Positions 1-5,690 of a stretch of 10,271 nucleotides of DNA are shown in pieces; the stretch's first letter is position 1; every line of letters starts with the position of its first letter. Origin of the DNA: JBAWZR01 sp037142915. Lineage in GTDB: Bacteria > Patescibacteriota > Minisyncoccia > Moranbacterales > UBA1568. Position numbers and translations under genes: made by a program. Location: NCBI GenBank assembly GCA_037142915.1, contig JBAWZR010000039.1, forward strand, positions 1 through 10,271. Direction: 5' to 3'. The notes under the pieces were generated by a model, which was given only the letters and a program-made list of their open reading frames with translations, ran no database searches and was not told the origin of the DNA.

Positions 1-2
1 GG

Positions 3-71
3 AGGGTAACGCTCTATGGTAACAGAAAAGGGGCTTTGGAGTTTGAATTCGGGTGTGTCAATAACACTTGA
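3..71 (+). CDS. possible 3' end of an upstream gene (partial)
   Basis: One plus-strand frame stays open from the window edge to a TGA at 69-71 and would encode about 22 C-terminal residues with an alternating hydrophobic pattern (RVTLYGNRKG, then ALEFEF) like a beta hairpin. The stop would overlap the -35 box of the next promoter, a layout common in compact genomes. The other two plus frames close within 22 bases. The pattern vaguely recalls the tail of ParB-type dimerisation domains, but it is far too short to assign and may be chance. Confidence 0.25.
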   Translation, partial: RVTLYGNRKGALEFEFGCVNNT

Positions 72-97
72 CAGAATATGGCAAAGTATGATATAAT
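68..97 (+). promoter_or_regulatory. sigma70-type promoter of the 150-aa gene
   Basis: A perfect TTGACA (68-73) is followed after 18 bases by a perfect TATAAT (92-97), with an extended -10 TGA just before it (89-91). Transcription should begin near 104, giving a leader of about 50 nt. This is the closest match to consensus in the window and suggests strong expression of the small downstream gene. Confidence 0.85.
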
Positions 98-102
98 ATA
101 TG

Positions 103-120
103 TGCCGTCAAATTGCGGCA
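103..120 (+). promoter_or_regulatory. leader hairpin at the transcript 5' end
   Basis: TGCCG (103-107) and CGGCA (116-120) are perfect inverted arms around an 8-nt loop, at or just after the predicted transcription start. It may protect the mRNA 5' end or belong to the strong promoter's initial transcribed region. Five base pairs alone could arise by chance. Confidence 0.4.
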
Positions 121-152
121 TAGTTACTTAAAAAATTATTAGGGGAATAAAT

Positions 153-605
153 ATGACAAAGCAAGAGATTATAGCGTTTCTTAACAATGAAGATGGTACT
201 GTTTCTGAGGAGGTAATTGAGGAAATAATAAGTGAAATGTGCAAGAAGATTGAAAGAGCCACTATGCTAGTGAGTTTTTCAGAGGAGCTTGAAGCGAATT
301 TGGAAGGTTGGAAGCTTTCTGAGGCGAAGTATGCAATTGTTAGAACGAGTAATCTCAAGCCTCTTGCAGTCTTGACAAAAAGGGAACCTCTAACATTAGC
401 ATTTCTACTTAAAATTCTTCATGACGATACCTCTATTGAGAGTGGTGCCATTTTTTGGACATCGCAGGGGCCGGTTGAGGTAATAAAGATGAATGATAAA
501 CATTGGTTTGCCGGAAAAAGGGATAGTGATCCAGTGCTACAAGGGACGCAAATAATTTTTGCCGCACCTGAACCAGCACCTGAACCTGATTCACAAGAAG
601 TATAG
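153..605 (+). CDS. hypothetical protein, 150 aa
   Basis: I do not recognise the family. The protein looks soluble: no signal peptide or membrane segment. Residues about 3-50 are rich in Glu, Ile and Lys and probably helical. A mixed alpha/beta middle follows (AKYAIVRTSN, then a Leu-rich helix near LTLAFLLKIL), then a segment GAIFWTSQGPVEVI that looks like beta strands. The end is a short Pro/Glu tail (APEPAPEP). The ATG at 153 is supported by AGGGGA (141-146), 6 nt upstream and one of the few ribosome-binding-site-like sequences in the window. The gene has its own strong promoter and terminator, so it is a monocistronic unit. It is visibly more AT-rich than ychF, groEL or pilB, which may mean a different origin or weaker codon selection. 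Confidence 0.75.
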   Translation: MTKQEIIAFLNNEDGTVSEEVIEEIISEMCKKIERATMLVSFSEELEANLEGWKLSEAKYAIVRTSNLKPLAVLTKREPLTLAFLLKILHDDTSIESGAIFWTSQGPVEVIKMNDKHWFAGKRDSDPVLQGTQIIFAAPEPAPEPDSQEV

Positions 606-610
606 CGATG

Positions 611-643
611 ATGGCGGTGTTCGGACATATCGAACATCGCCAT
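611..643 (+). other. strong hairpin just after the stop codon
   Basis: ATGGCGGTGTTCG (611-623) pairs with CGAACATCGCCAT (631-643) over 13 positions, with one G-U wobble (617/637) and a 7-nt loop. It starts 6 nt after the TAG and has no following T-run, so alone it is not an intrinsic terminator. It may stabilise the mRNA 3' end or belong to a structured 3' UTR with the two hairpins that follow. Confidence 0.7.
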
Positions 644-671
644 TGACGAAACCTCTTAAAAAGAGGATTAT
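643..671 (+). promoter_or_regulatory. candidate ychF promoter overlapping the preceding terminator
   Basis: TTGACG (643-648), 17 bases, then GATTAT (666-671) is a moderate sigma70-like match (5/6 and 4/6). An alternative -10, TATAAA at 669-674, would need a 20-base spacer. ychF needs a promoter downstream of, or overlapping, the terminator that ends about 20 bases before its ATG, and this is the best candidate seen. Initiation near 678 would drop the first terminator bases, weakening that hairpin for the ychF transcript. Confidence 0.35.
652..666 (+). other. small hairpin in the 3' UTR
   Basis: CCTCTT (652-657) and AAGAGG (661-666) pair perfectly over 6 bp around an AAA loop. It lies between the strong stop-proximal hairpin and the terminator and has no T-run. 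Confidence 0.5.
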
Positions 672-674
672 AAA

Positions 675-709
675 GGGAGTTTGCAGAACTATTGCAACTC
701 CCTTTTTTA
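675..709 (+). terminator. intrinsic terminator of the 150-aa gene
   Basis: GGGAGTTTGCA (675-685) pairs with TGCAACTCCC (693-702) as a 10-bp stem with one bulged T and a 7-nt loop, followed directly by TTTTTT (703-708). This is a textbook rho-independent terminator reading in the plus direction. Confidence 0.9.
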
Positions 710-728
710 TTTGCAATGAATTTATACT

Positions 729-1781
729 ATGTCTCTTAAAGCCGGTATCGTTGGCCTGCCCAATGTGGGTAAGTCCACCCTCTTCAAAGCCCTGACGCGC
801 AAAGCAGTCGATATCAGCAATTATCCGTTCTGCACCATCGAACCCAATGTCGGAATTGTCGAAGTGCCGGATGAGCGGTTGCAACAGCTGGCCGTAATGT
901 CGCATTCCAAGAAAATCGTGCCGGCCGTGGTGGAGTTCGTCGATATCGCCGGACTCGTGAAGGGCGCTTCGACCGGGGAGGGGCTGGGCAACAAGTTCCT
1001 CGCCAATATCCGCGAGACGGATGCGATCGTGCAGGTGGTGCGGGTGTTCGAGAACCCGACCATCACCCACGTGCACAATACGATCGACCCGAACAATGAT
1101 ATCGAAGTCATTAATACTGAACTTATTCTCGCTGATCTCGAGACGATAGCCAAGCGTAAAGTGAAGAGTCTCAAAGAATCTCGAGCGGGCAATAAAGCGG
1201 GGCTCGTGGAGGTAGCGGTGTTGGAACGACTAGAGACGGAACTAGGCAATGGTCATCTCGTCAATGAAGTGCATTTCGGGGAAATGGATGATATCACCAA
1301 GCAACTCTTTCGCGAGTTATCACTCCTCACGATGAAGCCGTTCTTGTATGTTTATAATGTGTCAGATGTGGAAATGGCGCTGCCGGTAGCCTTGGTCGAG
1401 CGTCCGCATATCAAGTTGGATATCAAGATGGAAGAAGAATTGATCGAGATGACGGATGAAGAACAAGCGGAGTTGGGAGTGTCGTCGCAAATTCAGTCGT
1501 TGATTACCGAGGTATACTCATTATTGGGATTGATGACCTTTCTGACGACCGGTGAGGATGAGAGCCGAGCGTGGACGGTGAAACAGGGGGCGACCGCACC
1601 ACAGGCCGGCGCCGCTATCCACACGGATTTCGAGACGAAATTTATCCGGGCGGAAATCATCCACTGGCAGAAGCTCCTCGAAGCGGGGAGTTGGTCCAAG
1701 GCACGCGAGCTCGGCTGGTTGCGACTCGAGGGTAGGGAGGCTGTCGTCGCCGATGGTGATGTGATAGTATTTAAGGTGTAA
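729..1781 (+). CDS. ychF: redox/translation-associated GTPase YchF (OLA1 family)
   Basis: This is a cytoplasmic P-loop NTPase of the Obg/YchF group. In this family the protein associates with ribosomes and often prefers ATP. The start MSLKAGIVGLPNVGKST is canonical and carries the G1 loop at residues 9-17. DIAGL at 72-76 is G3, with Leu instead of a catalytic Gln, as is normal in the family. The G4 region reads NVSD at 210-213 where NVxE is usual, a conservative change. The C-terminal TGS domain is clear: KQGATAPQAG, then IHTDFETKFIRAE, ending with DGDVIVF. At 350 aa it is slightly shorter than the usual ~363. No Shine-Dalgarno sequence precedes the ATG. It is the first gene of a plus-strand run, with the next gene starting 19 nt after its stop. 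Confidence 0.97.
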   Translation: MSLKAGIVGLPNVGKSTLFKALTRKAVDISNYPFCTIEPNVGIVEVPDERLQQLAVMSHSKKIVPAVVEFVDIAGLVKGASTGEGLGNKFLANIRETDAIVQVVRVFENPTITHVHNTIDPNNDIEVINTELILADLETIAKRKVKSLKESRAGNKAGLVEVAVLERLETELGNGHLVNEVHFGEMDDITKQLFRELSLLTMKPFLYVYNVSDVEMALPVALVERPHIKLDIKMEEELIEMTDEEQAELGVSSQIQSLITEVYSLLGLMTFLTTGEDESRAWTVKQGATAPQAGAAIHTDFETKFIRAEIIHWQKLLEAGSWSKARELGWLRLEGREAVVADGDVIVFKV

Positions 1782-1800
1782 GAGGCTTTAAATATTTATT

Positions 1801-2328
1801 ATGCTTCAAGAAAAAACCTATCAAGATTGGTCTCTCCGTTTGGCATTTGCTTTGCCAGTGTTGCTAATTGTTGTGGTGGCGGGGATGGTGTATCTCCCGC
1901 GCTTATGGGCCAAGCCGGCGCAGTATGATTTCGTGTATATGAGAGATGATGTTACTACAAGAGCTCCCGGGATAGCCTGTCCGACGGTGTGGATAGAGAA
2001 TGGTTCGCTTGTGAAAAGTGATGGGTACACTCCTGACAGAACGAGTAATGCAGGTTGTGAAAATATATTGTATCGATACGATGTGGCGACTGGCGCGACT
2101 CGGAGGGTTTCTTTTGATGAGGCTTCGGCATTGAAATATCAGATAGGCGCCCAATCCAAAGACGGCTACGAGGTGAGACTGAGCTATGGAAATAGCGGCC
2201 CATTTGGTGGGTCGAGCGGACCGGCGGTGTATCTGAGTGGGCAGGGGATCAGCAAACAGCTTCAGCTTGCTGGTATTGATCTGAGTAGTATGTATAATTT
2301 CCACTTTCTTGGTTGGATAGAAAAATAA
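1801..2328 (+). CDS. membrane-anchored protein of unknown function, 175 aa
   Basis: No family recognised. A short charged N-terminus is followed by one hydrophobic helix (about residues 14-32), then LPRLWAKP, with basic residues Arg34 and Lys38 just after the membrane. The remaining ~140 residues are polar and beta-rich and, if the short N-terminus is cytoplasmic, face outward. Only two cysteines lie in this domain (Cys60 and Cys86), so a disulfide is possible. The stretch NILYRYDVATGATRRVS resembles a blade of a beta-propeller-like or lipocalin-like strand pattern, but no full repeat is seen. It sits between ychF (19 nt) and a DUF2157-like membrane protein (11 nt), so these are probably co-transcribed. 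By analogy with DUF2157/DUF4401 genes paired with small membrane-anchored partners it may act with the next gene; that is inference. Confidence 0.75.
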   Translation: MLQEKTYQDWSLRLAFALPVLLIVVVAGMVYLPRLWAKPAQYDFVYMRDDVTTRAPGIACPTVWIENGSLVKSDGYTPDRTSNAGCENILYRYDVATGATRRVSFDEASALKYQIGAQSKDGYEVRLSYGNSGPFGGSSGPAVYLSGQGISKQLQLAGIDLSSMYNFHFLGWIEK

Positions 2329-2339
2329 GATACAATTTT

Positions 2340-3374
2340 ATGGATAAGCAAACATTTTTACGATCAGTGCGCGAGGCGGGTGAAGAGCAGATTGCGACAG
2401 AGAGCGAAGTCGTGACCGCGTATCGCGAGGGCAGCCAGTCGTCGGGTGATAGCGTGGTCGTAGGCAAGATACATCTCGATGTCTCGCAGATCCTCTCCTA
2501 TCTCGGTGGTGGTATCGTGGCCATCGGCATTGGGATTTTCGTCGAGCAGAATTGGGATATGCTCAATATTTCCACGCGTATATTCGTAACATTGGGTATT
2601 GGCGTGATCGCTTTCTGGTTGGGAAATATTTTGATTCAAAAAAAACATACTCAACTTGGGCTGGCGGCACACTTGATTGCCGGTATCACATTGACCATCG
2701 GTCTATTTGTGACGTTGGATGCTTTTGGCTATGACACGAGTCAATTCAATATTCAAACATTGATTTTCACGCTGCTTTTTGCAGTGTATGTGGCGGCGTA
2801 TAGTTTTTTGAGGAGTCTCTTGTTTGTATCGGGTGGCGTGATATTTGGCTCGGCTTTGTTTGTGGTTCTGACATCTTGGTTGGGGCAGAACTCACTTATT
2901 CAGGATTTTGAAACCTATCAGATGTTGATGATTGGATCGATCTGGGTCTTGCTGGGAACGGCGTGGATAGATCGGAAGGAAGCCCCATTTACTTCGTGGT
3001 TGTTTTTCTTCGGTTTGCCGCTATTTTTTATCGCTGCGTTGACCCTTGGCGGAAATCCATCGATGGAAAATTGGTTTTGGATGATTGTTTTTCCAGCACT
3101 CGCCCTCGGCTCGATGATGCTTAGTCTTCCATTGAAGAGTCGGATATTCCTCGGATGGGGAGCCTTCTTCCTGGTGATCGATATTTTCAAGATTACCGCT
3201 GATTATTTCAGCCAGGGATTTGGTTGGCCGCTCGCTCTCGTCATTGCTGGTCTCGCGTTGATGGCTGTCGGGACACTCGTCGTTCGGGTAAATAAGCAGC
3301 ATACCATCCAGAAAGAGCAGATAAATTTTAAGATGAATGAAGATGAAAAACACATCGATGAAACTCAAAACTAA
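2340..3374 (+). CDS. polytopic membrane protein, DUF2157-like
   Basis: The protein has 344 aa. A soluble N-terminus of about 48 residues leads into about ten hydrophobic helices, the first at residues 51-68, ending near residue 320 with a charged tail (KQHTIQKEQINF). The first helix and its exit, ILSYLGGGIVAIG then FVEQNWDML, match the look of DUF2157 proteins (Gly-rich first helix followed by an NWD-type motif). Molecular function is unknown for the family. The ATG at 2340 is preferred over an upstream in-frame TTG at 2313, which lies inside the preceding gene. No ribosome-binding site is visible. The 3' end overlaps the SET-domain gene by up to 38 nt, which suggests translational coupling. 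DUF2157 membership rests on visual similarity only. Confidence 0.8.
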   Translation: MDKQTFLRSVREAGEEQIATESEVVTAYREGSQSSGDSVVVGKIHLDVSQILSYLGGGIVAIGIGIFVEQNWDMLNISTRIFVTLGIGVIAFWLGNILIQKKHTQLGLAAHLIAGITLTIGLFVTLDAFGYDTSQFNIQTLIFTLLFAVYVAAYSFLRSLLFVSGGVIFGSALFVVLTSWLGQNSLIQDFETYQMLMIGSIWVLLGTAWIDRKEAPFTSWLFFFGLPLFFIAALTLGGNPSMENWFWMIVFPALALGSMMLSLPLKSRIFLGWGAFFLVIDIFKITADYFSQGFGWPLALVIAGLALMAVGTLVVRVNKQHTIQKEQINFKMNEDEKHIDETQN

Positions 3375-3729
3375 GCGCTCGTCCGCGGGGTTGGGACTCT
3401 ATACAGAAGAACCGATAGCCAAGGGGCAGACCGTTATCGAGTATATCGGCAATAAAGTACGCACGACGAGTGATATCGAGAACCGGTATATTTTCAATGT
3501 GAATACGCGGTGGGATATTGATGGGAGTCCACGGTGGAATACCGCACGCTATATCAATCATTCGTGCCGATCCAACTGCGAGGCGATCGACCGTCGCGGG
3601 CGGATTTTTATCGTTGCCAAAAAGAATATCCAGGCGGGGGAAGAATTAACTTACCATTATGGTAAGGACTATATCACCTCCGACTATTTCAAAGGTGGTT
3701 GTCGTTGTGCTAAGTGTCAGGGAAAGTGA
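3337..3729 (+). CDS. SET-domain protein (putative lysine methyltransferase) with post-SET motif
   Basis: A complete small SET domain is present: GLGLY (18-22, AdoMet-binding GxG), GQTVIEYIG (30-38), the knot motif RYINHSC (71-77) followed by NC (80-81), GEELTYHYG (101-109, with the catalytic-type Tyr) and a post-SET cysteine cluster CRCAKC (122-127). In SET enzymes the post-SET cysteines and the knot cysteine bind zinc and complete the lysine channel. All key positions are intact, so it should be an AdoMet-dependent protein lysine methyltransferase; the substrate cannot be read from the sequence. Start is unsettled: in-frame ATGs at 3337, 3343 and 3358. The last gives 123 aa and fits the usual N-terminus of minimal SET proteins. 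It overlaps the preceding membrane-protein gene and probably ends the ychF operon. Confidence 0.92.
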   Translation: MKMKNTSMKLKTKRSSAGLGLYTEEPIAKGQTVIEYIGNKVRTTSDIENRYIFNVNTRWDIDGSPRWNTARYINHSCRSNCEAIDRRGRIFIVAKKNIQAGEELTYHYGKDYITSDYFKGGCRCAKCQGK

Positions 3730-3752
3730 ACTTTTTTAGATAGCTTAAATTT

Positions 3753-3790
3753 CTACCCGTTTTTAGATTTGGTGGGTAGGATTTTAATTT
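3753..3790 (+). terminator. weak terminator-like hairpin after the SET gene
   Basis: CTACCC (3753-3758) and GGGTAG (3774-3779) form a 6-bp stem around a 15-nt loop, followed by the T-rich but interrupted ATTTTAATTT. It lies between the SET gene and the groEL promoter, where an operon end is expected. The long loop and imperfect tail make it weaker than the other terminators here. Confidence 0.45.
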
Positions 3791-3793
3791 GTC

Positions 3794-3821
3794 TTGACAA
3801 CCCGGTTTGCTTTGCTACAAT
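3794..3821 (+). promoter_or_regulatory. groEL promoter
   Basis: A perfect TTGACA (3794-3799), a 16-base spacer and TACAAT (3816-3821) with the extended -10 TGC at 3813-3815. Transcription should begin near 3828-3830, so the CIRCE element lies at the very start of the transcript. This is the vegetative-sigma promoter plus repressor design typical of HrcA-controlled chaperone genes. Confidence 0.88.
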
Positions 3822-3831
3822 GAGCAGTGTA

Positions 3832-3858
3832 TTAGCAATCTGATTGTGTGAGTGCTAA
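3832..3858 (+). promoter_or_regulatory. CIRCE operator (HrcA binding site)
   Basis: TTAGCAATC (3832-3840), exactly 9 bases, then GAGTGCTAA (3850-3858). The right arm is a perfect CIRCE half-site and the left arm differs from TTAGCACTC at one base. Its place directly downstream of the -10 box of groEL is the classical one. It implies that an HrcA repressor is encoded elsewhere and that groEL is induced when misfolded protein titrates the chaperonin. Confidence 0.95.
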
Positions 3859-3881
3859 AGATAAGAGAACGAGAGTGAGGT

Positions 3882-3899
3882 AAGTAAGAAAAGTAAGAA
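3882..3899 (+). repeat. tandem 9-bp repeat in the groEL leader
   Basis: AAGTAAGAA occurs twice back to back (3882-3890 and 3891-3899) in a purine-rich leader of about 95 nt. There is no Shine-Dalgarno sequence close to the groEL ATG, so this unstructured purine stretch may help ribosome loading, but it could be simple low-complexity sequence. Confidence 0.5.
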
Positions 3900-3924
3900 C
3901 TATAATTAGTTTAAAGTAACGCGT

Positions 3925-5583
3925 ATGGCAAAACAGATCATGTACAGCGAAGAGATCCGTAAGAAAATCAAGTCGGGGGTGGATCAGGTCGCCAATGCGG
4001 TCAAAGTGACACTCGGGCCGAAGGGTCGGAATGTGATCCTCGACAAGGGGTATGGCGCACCGACCATCACCAATGACGGTGTGTCGATCGCCAAGGAAAT
4101 CGAATTGAAGGATAAATTTGAAAATCTCGGAGCGGCACTTATCAAACAGGTGGCCGACAAAACGAATGATGCGGCGGGTGATGGGACGACGACCGCGACG
4201 GTAATTGCGCAGGCACTCGTACGCGAAGGATTAAAATTTATTGAGACGGGATTGAATCCGGTTGGTATCCGACGCGGGATGGAGGCGGCCAAGGATGAAG
4301 TCATCGCGATTCTCAAAAAGAATTCCAAGAAGATCGGCGCCAAGTCGGAAATCGCTCAAGTCGCCACCATCTCGGCAGAGAATCCGGAGATCGGCGCGAT
4401 GATCGCCAATGTGATGGAAGAAGTTGGCAAGGATGGGGTGATCACGATCGAGGAATCACAGACATTTGGTCTCTCGAAGGAAGTGGTGGAAGGCATGAGT
4501 TTCGACAAGGGCTATGTCTCGCCGTATATGGTGACCAATGTTGAGGAACAGTCAGCGTCGATGAAGGACGCATCCATTTTGATTACTGACCAGAAGATCT
4601 CGGCTATTGCGGAAATCTTGCCGGTGCTCGAGAAGCTGGCACAATCGGGACGCAAGGAATTGGTGATCGTAGCGGAGGATGTGGATGGCGAAGCCCTCGC
4701 GATGCTCGTGGTGAACAAAATCCGCGGCGTGTTGAATGTCCTCGCGATCAAGGCACCGGAGTTCGGTGATAATCGCAAAGCGGTGCTCGAAGATATCGCC
4801 ATCCTCACCGGCGGACAGGTTATTAGCAAGGATAAGGGTATGAAGTTGGAGAATACCGAAATCACTTCGCTCGGAGCGGCGCAAAAAGTGATCGCGACCA
4901 AGGATCTGACGACGATTGTCGGCGGTAAGGGGAAGAAAAAAGATATCGATGCACGCGTGGATCAAATCAAAGCGATGATTGAGGGTTCGAAGAGCGATTA
5001 TGATAAGGAGAAATTGCAGAAGCGGGCGGCTAAGCTGGTGGGCGGCGTGGCAGTGATCAAAGTTGGTGCAGCCAGCGAGACCGAAGCGACCTATATCAAA
5101 CACAAGATGGAAGATGCGTTGGCGGCGACCAAAGCAGCGGTTGAGGAGGGTATCGTGGCGGGTGGCGGTGTCGCGCTCGTGAAGGCGGTCGGGCAGCTCG
5201 CCAATCAGATGAAGAAACGCGATTTCGATCAGCATGAATTTCAGGCTGGCTATGAGATTCTCCTGAAAGCTCTGAATGAACCGTTGCGGCAAATTGCTTT
5301 CAATGCGGGCGAGCAGGATCCGGCTGTCGTGTTGAACGAGGTGATTAAGAATAAGGGTGTGAACTTTGGGTATAATGCCAATAGCAATCGTTACGAGGAG
5401 GATATGATCAAGGCAGGCATCATCGACCCGCTCAAGGTGACGCGCGCGGCACTTGAGAACGCGGTGTCGGTGGCAGCACTCCTCCTCACGACCGAGGCGG
5501 GCGTTGTGGAATTACCGGAGGAAAAAGAATCTCACGCCGGCAACCCAGGTATGGGTGGCATGGGTATGGGCGGCATGATGTAA
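3925..5583 (+). CDS. groEL: chaperonin GroEL (Hsp60)
   Basis: This is the ATP-dependent group I chaperonin, normally a double ring of 14 subunits that encloses unfolded proteins with a GroES lid. The 552-aa length is normal. Visible signatures are LGPKGRNV (30-37), NDG with Asp51 (E. coli Asp52, ATP hydrolysis), DGTTTATV (86-93), AGGGVALV in the C-terminal equatorial part and the flexible Gly/Met tail (GMGGMGMGGMM). No truncation or frameshift. It is monocistronic: promoter and CIRCE upstream, strong terminator 15 nt downstream, and no groES on either side, whereas groES-groEL is the usual order. Codon choice is GC-rich, as expected for a highly expressed gene here. The start MAKQIMYSEE is canonical despite the lack of a ribosome-binding site. 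Confidence 0.98.
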   Translation: MAKQIMYSEEIRKKIKSGVDQVANAVKVTLGPKGRNVILDKGYGAPTITNDGVSIAKEIELKDKFENLGAALIKQVADKTNDAAGDGTTTATVIAQALVREGLKFIETGLNPVGIRRGMEAAKDEVIAILKKNSKKIGAKSEIAQVATISAENPEIGAMIANVMEEVGKDGVITIEESQTFGLSKEVVEGMSFDKGYVSPYMVTNVEEQSASMKDASILITDQKISAIAEILPVLEKLAQSGRKELVIVAEDVDGEALAMLVVNKIRGVLNVLAIKAPEFGDNRKAVLEDIAILTGGQVISKDKGMKLENTEITSLGAAQKVIATKDLTTIVGGKGKKKDIDARVDQIKAMIEGSKSDYDKEKLQKRAAKLVGGVAVIKVGAASETEATYIKHKMEDALAATKAAVEEGIVAGGGVALVKAVGQLANQMKKRDFDQHEFQAGYEILLKALNEPLRQIAFNAGEQDPAVVLNEVIKNKGVNFGYNANSNRYEEDMIKAGIIDPLKVTRAALENAVSVAALLLTTEAGVVELPEEKESHAGNPGMGGMGMGGMM

Positions 5584-5597
5584 AAAAATCGGAAGTG

Positions 5598-5635
5598 AAA
5601 ACAAAAAGGCACTCGCGAGGGTGTCTTTTTGTTTT
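5598..5635 (+). terminator. strong groEL terminator, possibly bidirectional
   Basis: Bases 5598-5614 pair with 5619-5635 along 17 positions (two G-U wobbles), closed by a GCGA tetraloop of the GNRA type. The GC-rich core GGCACTC/GGGTGTC is flanked by AAAAA on the left and TTTTT on the right, so it can terminate on the plus strand and could act in reverse. The 18-nt core recurs identically at 6135-6152. Confidence 0.93.
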
Positions 5636-5662
5636 GGCGAAAGGAGTAGAGTGTTGTATACT
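5634..5662 (+). promoter_or_regulatory. response-regulator promoter
   Basis: TTGGCG (5634-5639, 4/6 to consensus), 17 bases, then TATACT (5657-5662, 5/6). Predicted start near 5669, about 22 nt before the ATG. The -35 box abuts the groEL terminator, so the gene has its own transcription unit. Confidence 0.55.
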
Positions 5663-5690
5663 GAAGGGAGCGATTTTCTTACATACACTT

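Noticed and set aside
617..638. GTTCG-N7-CGAAC resembling a Gram-positive LexA (SOS) box
   Set aside because: LexA boxes have CGAAC-N4-GTTCG with arms in the opposite order and shorter spacing; here the arms are simply the inner part of a 13-pair hairpin after a stop codon.
591..1076. Open frame of 161 codons on the minus strand across the ychF start
   Set aside because: Shadow of the GC-rich ychF codons; it would run through the terminator and intergenic hairpins and shows no domain.
2331..2336. TACAAT as a -10 box for the DUF2157-like gene
   Set aside because: It lies only 3 bases before the ATG with no -35 match, and the gene is 11 nt behind another in the same direction, so co-transcription is more likely.
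2313..2339. TTG start giving 9 extra residues on the DUF2157-like protein
   Set aside because: It lies inside the previous gene, has no ribosome-binding site and adds nothing conserved; the ATG at 2340 is simpler.
3730..3924. A small groES gene hidden before groEL
   Set aside because: The 195 bases hold a hairpin, promoter, CIRCE and leader; no frame of about 95 codons can fit and no GroES motifs are seen.
4552..5292. Long open frame (246 codons) antisense to groEL
   Set aside because: Its composition is that of a reverse-strand shadow of biased groEL codons, with no promoter and no recognisable domain.
5595..5690. N-terminal extension of the response regulator from a GTG at 5595
   Set aside because: It would translate the groEL terminator hairpin and the regulator's own promoter; the receiver fold starts normally from the ATG at 5691.
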